64,000 bases of DNA from Methanocella_A sp049676595 (GTDB lineage Archaea; Halobacteriota; Methanocellia; Methanocellales; Methanocellaceae), in the NCBI RefSeq assembly GCF_049676595.1, contig NZ_CP187259.1:2480001-2544000 (forward strand), in the 5' to 3' direction. Positions 60,312 through 64,000 of the stretch are shown piece by piece; positions within the stretch are counted from its first letter, which is position 1; every line of letters starts with the position of its first letter. The translations under genes and the position numbers were made by a program. The notes below the pieces were generated by a model, which worked only from the letters and a program-made list of their open reading frames with translations, was not told the origin of the DNA and did no database searches.

Positions 60312-61712
60312 ATGGCAGCTTTAATCCGGGACTGGATGGGCAGCGGGCTTGCAGATTTCGAGCGGGCGCTGCTGTACGATCAGGACAAGCAGCACTGGGG
60401 CTGGCTCAAGTGGCTGCCGGACGGCGGGAACAGAATATTTACCCTGTCAAAAAGCCCGTTTATGGGTAAAGCCGGCATACCCACCTATTACATCCTGCCG
60501 GAGGGTTACGACAGGCTCCTGACCGAAAACCAGTTTGTAAGGATAGAGGTCACCGGCCCTCCGCACGAGGAAAAGTTTCCGGAGCAGTACAAGTCTTTTA
60601 CAGTAAAGTCCGTGGAAACGATCCCCGACAGGGAGCTCCTTAACATTTTACCCCACCCCAAACTGTACATCGAGGAGTTTCGGCGGGAGGCTACGGTCAA
60701 CTTCGAAAATGCGGAGAAAGATAATCTGGACGTAGTCCTGCCTTTGCAGCTGGTCAGCTGCCCTTCGAACGAGACGGGCAGAGGCGGCCTTACCGTCAGG
60801 CGGGAATCGTTCCTGGAAAACGAGCCCGGCAGAGCAGACATCGTGCGGCAGTTCAAAGACGGCGTGCTGGACTGCATCCCGACGGGGTTCAAGATCGTCA
60901 ACCCCGCGTATGTGTACATGCAGGTCACCCCGGGCAAGGAAGCAGGCATGGAACGGCTGAGGAACAAGGTGAGAGAAGTCAACCTGATGACTGACCCGGG
61001 CACCTCGCTTAACATTCACCTGCCGATGATCCACCTTCAGTCAAGGTACCATTTCAGGCAGCAGCTTTCGGCAGACGTCGTGTCGTACCAGCTGACGGCG
61101 CTGATCTGCCAGCCACACCTCAGGAGAGAGGACATCAAGCCCATCGAAAGCTCGATCAAGAAAGCTCGCAAGCGGATGGAAAAGATGTCCGTAGACTTCA
61201 ACATGACCCCGCTGGCAGAGGTCAAGGTCGCGGAGGCCTTTGCCCGCATGCGCCTGGTGCAGAACAACGCCATCTACAAGTACCTGGATGGCGCCACAGG
61301 GCTGCTGGATTCTCAGCGCAAAGTAACTGAAGACCTATATCACGACCTGTGGAACCGCCAGGTGGAAGCGTACGAAGACCTCCGCAGCGCCTTCGACGGC
61401 GTGGAGATCAAAGGCGTGCAGGTGGCAGGCAAAAAGCGATCGGTCAGTATCAGCAACTTCGATGCGAACTTATCCCGCCGGGACATCTCGGTCTACCTGG
61501 AAATCCGGCGCTTGATCGAGGAGTCAGGAGCCCAGTATGTCAAACGACAGGAGCTGAAAAAAGCCCTCGCCATGGATGATGCCGTCCTGCGGGAAAGCCT
61601 GGACATGCTCCGCAACCGGGGCTACATCATCATGCTGCAAAACGGCTCACTGATCAAGGTCTTTGACCTGGGCGAGTTCAGCGGCAGGTTTGACGAAGCG
61701 CTGCCCAGGTAA
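60312..61712 (+). CDS. Unknown protein with C-terminal winged-helix-like domain
   Basis: 466 residues from the ATG at 60312; a frame extending upstream would run into the repeat and the previous gene. Soluble. The first ~270 residues are alpha/beta without a recognised motif (FTLSKSPFMGKAGIPTYYIL, TPGKEAGMERLRNKVREVNL). A helical segment follows (about 275-370; KKARKRMEKMSVDFNMTPL). The last ~70 residues (SVYLEIRRLIEESGAQYVKR, then LDMLRNRGYIIMLQNG) look like a winged helix. A nucleic-acid-related role is plausible but not shown. Monocistronic. Confidence 0.7.
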   Translation: MAALIRDWMGSGLADFERALLYDQDKQHWGWLKWLPDGGNRIFTLSKSPFMGKAGIPTYYILPEGYDRLLTENQFVRIEVTGPPHEEKFPEQYKSFTVKSVETIPDRELLNILPHPKLYIEEFRREATVNFENAEKDNLDVVLPLQLVSCPSNETGRGGLTVRRESFLENEPGRADIVRQFKDGVLDCIPTGFKIVNPAYVYMQVTPGKEAGMERLRNKVREVNLMTDPGTSLNIHLPMIHLQSRYHFRQQLSADVVSYQLTALICQPHLRREDIKPIESSIKKARKRMEKMSVDFNMTPLAEVKVAEAFARMRLVQNNAIYKYLDGATGLLDSQRKVTEDLYHDLWNRQVEAYEDLRSAFDGVEIKGVQVAGKKRSVSISNFDANLSRRDISVYLEIRRLIEESGAQYVKRQELKKALAMDDAVLRESLDMLRNRGYIIMLQNGSLIKVFDLGEFSGRFDEALPR

Positions 61713-61903
61713 GCAGCGCTGCCTAAATAGGCAGCAGGAAAGCTCGTAAACTGGAATGATACCGGCTCGGCGCATTTCTGCCGGATGTTACGGCATCATA
61801 AACTACTAATCATATAGGCTACATATATTGATTTTAAGTAACCGCGGCCTGCCGGCGGCCCTTAACGCCGTGAAGAATGTAGACCCCGACCAGGATAGAT
61901 ATT

Positions 61904-62719
61904 ATGAAAACTGCCGTGATCTTCGATAGCGCAGGCACCTTGTTAAAGGCGTACAGAGTAGCCAAAAATGTCCGGACCGGGCAGATCACCGAGAACGTGG
62001 CTTCGACCAACATGGTTCTGCAACACCAAGGCTGTGCCCTTGTGGCCATGAGGGCGGACTCGGCCGACTTTCTGGATAAGCTCAACGCCGGGACTACTAT
62101 ATCGGCGTTCCTGGCCTCGTCCAGCATCGGGCTCGACGTCATCTGCAGGCGCAGCAAATGCACGACTGATCGGATATCACAGGCGGCGATGGGAGATACG
62201 CAGGCCACGATAGGCGATATGCGGGATGCAGTCGCCGCGGTTAAGCTTAAGTGTAAAGATATATATTATGTCAATATGGGTTTCGTTGTCGACGTGCCCC
62301 ATTCAGAAATACCCTACGTGCTGGCCACAGGCGGCCGGCTTTTCTCAGGTGTCAAGCAGCTGATCCGGAGACTGGGCGAACTGGGGGTGGACGTCTATAT
62401 CGCGTCCGGAGACAACCGTAAGTCGCTGTCCGCGCTGGCCCGGGAACTCGGCCTCCCCGAAGCGAGGGCTTTTGATGCCCTGTCACCGTCGGGGAAAAAG
62501 GAGCTGGTCATAAAGCTTCGGGAGAAGTATGACCGGGTAGTGATGGTCGGTGACGGAATCAACGACCACCAGGCGATCCAGGCGGCGGACATCGGAGTGC
62601 TTACCGTCCAGCAGGCTGGCCCGCGGCCGCAGATACTTTACGACTCGGCCGACGTCGTGATTGACAACATTAGAAATGTCGAAGAAGTGATCAGCAAACG
62701 ATTACCCGAAGGAAAATGA
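61904..62719 (+). CDS. HAD-superfamily protein, P-type-ATPase-like core, linked to atwA
   Basis: 271 residues. HAD motif I is VIFDSAGTLLK: nucleophile Asp8, but the usual second Asp (+2) is Ala10, the DxAGT form known from phosphonatases. Motif II is YIASGDN, motif III the Lys in SPSGKKELV and motif IV MVGDGINDHQAI. A cap of ~125 residues with several cysteines (CALV, ICRRSKC, KLKCKD) is inserted after motif I. The C-terminal half resembles the phosphorylation domain of P-type ATPases, without membrane segments. It is followed after 45 bases by atwA, so a role in methyl-CoM reductase maturation is possible. Confidence 0.82.
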   Translation: MKTAVIFDSAGTLLKAYRVAKNVRTGQITENVASTNMVLQHQGCALVAMRADSADFLDKLNAGTTISAFLASSSIGLDVICRRSKCTTDRISQAAMGDTQATIGDMRDAVAAVKLKCKDIYYVNMGFVVDVPHSEIPYVLATGGRLFSGVKQLIRRLGELGVDVYIASGDNRKSLSALARELGLPEARAFDALSPSGKKELVIKLREKYDRVVMVGDGINDHQAIQAADIGVLTVQQAGPRPQILYDSADVVIDNIRNVEEVISKRLPEGK

Positions 62720-62764
62720 CCTTTACATTCAAACCTTTACAATCATAACCCGGAGGAAACTGGA

Positions 62765-64000
62765 GTGACTGCCTTTATCGAAGTTAAGAACCTGAACGTG
62801 AAGTACGGCGAGAAAAGCGTACTTAAAAACATCAACCTCACCATCAACGAGGGCGAGGTTCTCGGCATCATCGGCCGTAGCGGAGCCGGCAAGACCATCC
62901 TGTTACACGTGATCCGGGGCCTGGACGAGGACATCCCTGCGTCCGGGAGCATAGTATTCCATCTGGCGAGCTGCGAGAAATGCGGCTACACTAACCCGCC
63001 ATCCTGGACCGGCAAAGCCTGCCCGAAGTGTGGCGGCACCATGAAGGCCAGAGATGTCGATACCTTAGCAGCCGACATGACTGACGGGGACCGCAGGAGC
63101 ATTTCAACCAGGATCGCCATCATGATCCAGCGTACGTTTGCCCTGTACGGCGACGACCGGGTCATCGAGAACGTGATGCGGGCACTGGAAGACGTGAACT
63201 ATTCCAAAGACCACACCCAGGGCCAGCTTGTCCAGCGGGCTGCCGACCTGATTGATCAGGTGAAGCTGTCCCACCGCATGATGCACATCGCGAGAGACCT
63301 TTCGGGCGGTGAAAAGCAGCGGGTCGTCCTGGCCAGGCAACTGGCTAAGGAGCCCATGATGCTGCTCGCCGACGAGCCTACCGGCACACTTGACCCCAAG
63401 ACTGCAGCAATCGTCCACCAGGGCATCGTCCAGGCGGCGAAAGACAATAACATGACAGTGCTCATCACCTCGCACTTCCAGGAGACGATCAAGGACATGG
63501 CCACCAGGGCCATCCTGCTGGACAACGGCGAGATCAAGATCGACGGCTCTCCCGACGACGTGATCAAGGAGTTCATGAAATCCTCTAAGACGGTGGAGAA
63601 GAAAGAGTTCACCGCCGGCGGCCCGATCATCAGGGTACAGGATCTGGAGAAGACGTACCTGTCCATCGACCGGGGCATCATCAAGGCGATCAACAAGGTC
63701 ACCTTTGAGGTGAAAGAAGGAGAAATCTTCGGAGTGGTCGGCGTCAGCGGCGCAGGTAAGACATCCCTGTCCAACGCCATCACCGGCAACCTCGAGGAAA
63801 CCCACGGCATCTGCGAAGTGAGGATCGGCGACGACTGGGTCAACATGCTGGAGCCCGGCTACTATGCCCGAGGCAGGGCAAAGCAGTACGTAGGCCTGCT
63901 ACACCAGGAGTATGACCTCTACCCGCACAGGACTGTCGTGGACAACCTGACCGACGCCATAGGCCTGGACTTCCCGGCAGAGCTCGCGGAGAGAAAGGCT
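62765..64000 (+). CDS. atwA: Methyl-CoM reductase activation ATPase, component A2 (3' partial)
   Basis: The frame runs from a GTG at 62765 to the window end (412 codons, no stop); GGAGGAAA lies just upstream. Two ABC ATPase domains: the first has Walker A GRSGAGKT (37-44), signature LSGGEKQRV and Walker B LLADEPTGTLD; the second begins near 285 with Walker A VSGAGKTSL (about 327). Inside domain 1 is a zinc-ribbon insert (CEKCGYTNPP...CPKCGG, about 70-92), typical of methanogen AtwA. AtwA supplies ATP-dependent reductive activation of the Ni(I) F430 of McrABG and is found only in methanogens and relatives. Confidence 0.93.
   Translation, partial: MTAFIEVKNLNVKYGEKSVLKNINLTINEGEVLGIIGRSGAGKTILLHVIRGLDEDIPASGSIVFHLASCEKCGYTNPPSWTGKACPKCGGTMKARDVDTLAADMTDGDRRSISTRIAIMIQRTFALYGDDRVIENVMRALEDVNYSKDHTQGQLVQRAADLIDQVKLSHRMMHIARDLSGGEKQRVVLARQLAKEPMMLLADEPTGTLDPKTAAIVHQGIVQAAKDNNMTVLITSHFQETIKDMATRAILLDNGEIKIDGSPDDVIKEFMKSSKTVEKKEFTAGGPIIRVQDLEKTYLSIDRGIIKAINKVTFEVKEGEIFGVVGVSGAGKTSLSNAITGNLEETHGICEVRIGDDWVNMLEPGYYARGRAKQYVGLLHQEYDLYPHRTVVDNLTDAIGLDFPAELAERKA

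Noticed and set aside
63104..63846. Two overlapping reverse frames near the right edge
   Set aside because: Both are antisense to atwA, which is open to the window end and has clear Walker and signature motifs.

Overview
The window looks like a piece of the chromosome of a methanogenic archaeon, most probably Methanocellales (Methanocella / Rice Cluster I type). The evidence is archaeal information-processing genes (family B DNA polymerase, both subunits of topoisomerase VI, aIF5B, ribosomal proteins L7Ae, S28e and L24e), the archaeal riboflavin-pathway reductase, TATA boxes about 25-30 bp upstream of starts (several apparently leaderless), and at the right edge the methanogen-specific ATPase AtwA (component A2 of the methyl-CoM reductase activation system). 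Genus assignment is inference. No tRNA, rRNA, transposase, prophage or CRISPR array was recognised.

Layout. 1-1628: end of a CBS-domain protein overlapping an Nramp/NRMT-type metal transporter. 1629-2858: inverted-repeat element and two small genes. 2967-6648: two tandem paralogous Cache-HAMP sensor kinases. 6685-10508: purQ and a fused purSL (reverse strand). 10509-13645: two large repeat elements around a TPR gene. 13646-17778: reverse-strand phospho-signalling operon (PAS kinase, receiver, receiver-PAS-GAF-DUF835). 18054-22824: secreted or lipid-anchored small proteins, another sensor kinase and a CBS protein. 22825-25027: a methyltransferase between two more repeat elements. 25027-30444: AlkD-like protein, zinc alcohol dehydrogenase, thioredoxin-TPR protein, Exo5-like nuclease and an esterase-like protein without its serine. 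30598-39284: two large sensor kinases, topoisomerase VI and a flavin oxidoreductase. 39309-42383: translation operon rpl7ae-rps28e-rpl24e-ndk-infB. 42527-48786: small membrane and secreted proteins. 48885-54441: five-PAS kinase and polB. 54571-55171: fourth copy of the modular repeat. 55190-61712: membrane protein, arfC/NSUN/NIP7-like cluster, sodC, a surface protein and an unknown wHTH protein. 61904-64000: HAD-like protein and atwA (cut by the window end).

Two themes stand out. First, signalling: seven sensor-kinase-type proteins and two receiver proteins in 64 kb, none with a DNA-binding output domain. Second, the longer intergenic regions hold large palindromic repeats. One family occurs four times (10676-11398, 22875-23402, 24413-25027, 54571-55171) with the same module order: outer units, inner units, a conserved asymmetric core, then inner and outer units inverted. 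A second family (1629-1952, 12773-13610) and a third (28630-28799) share the terminal word GCTGCGCTGTGC. I consider these repeats the least explained structure in the window.
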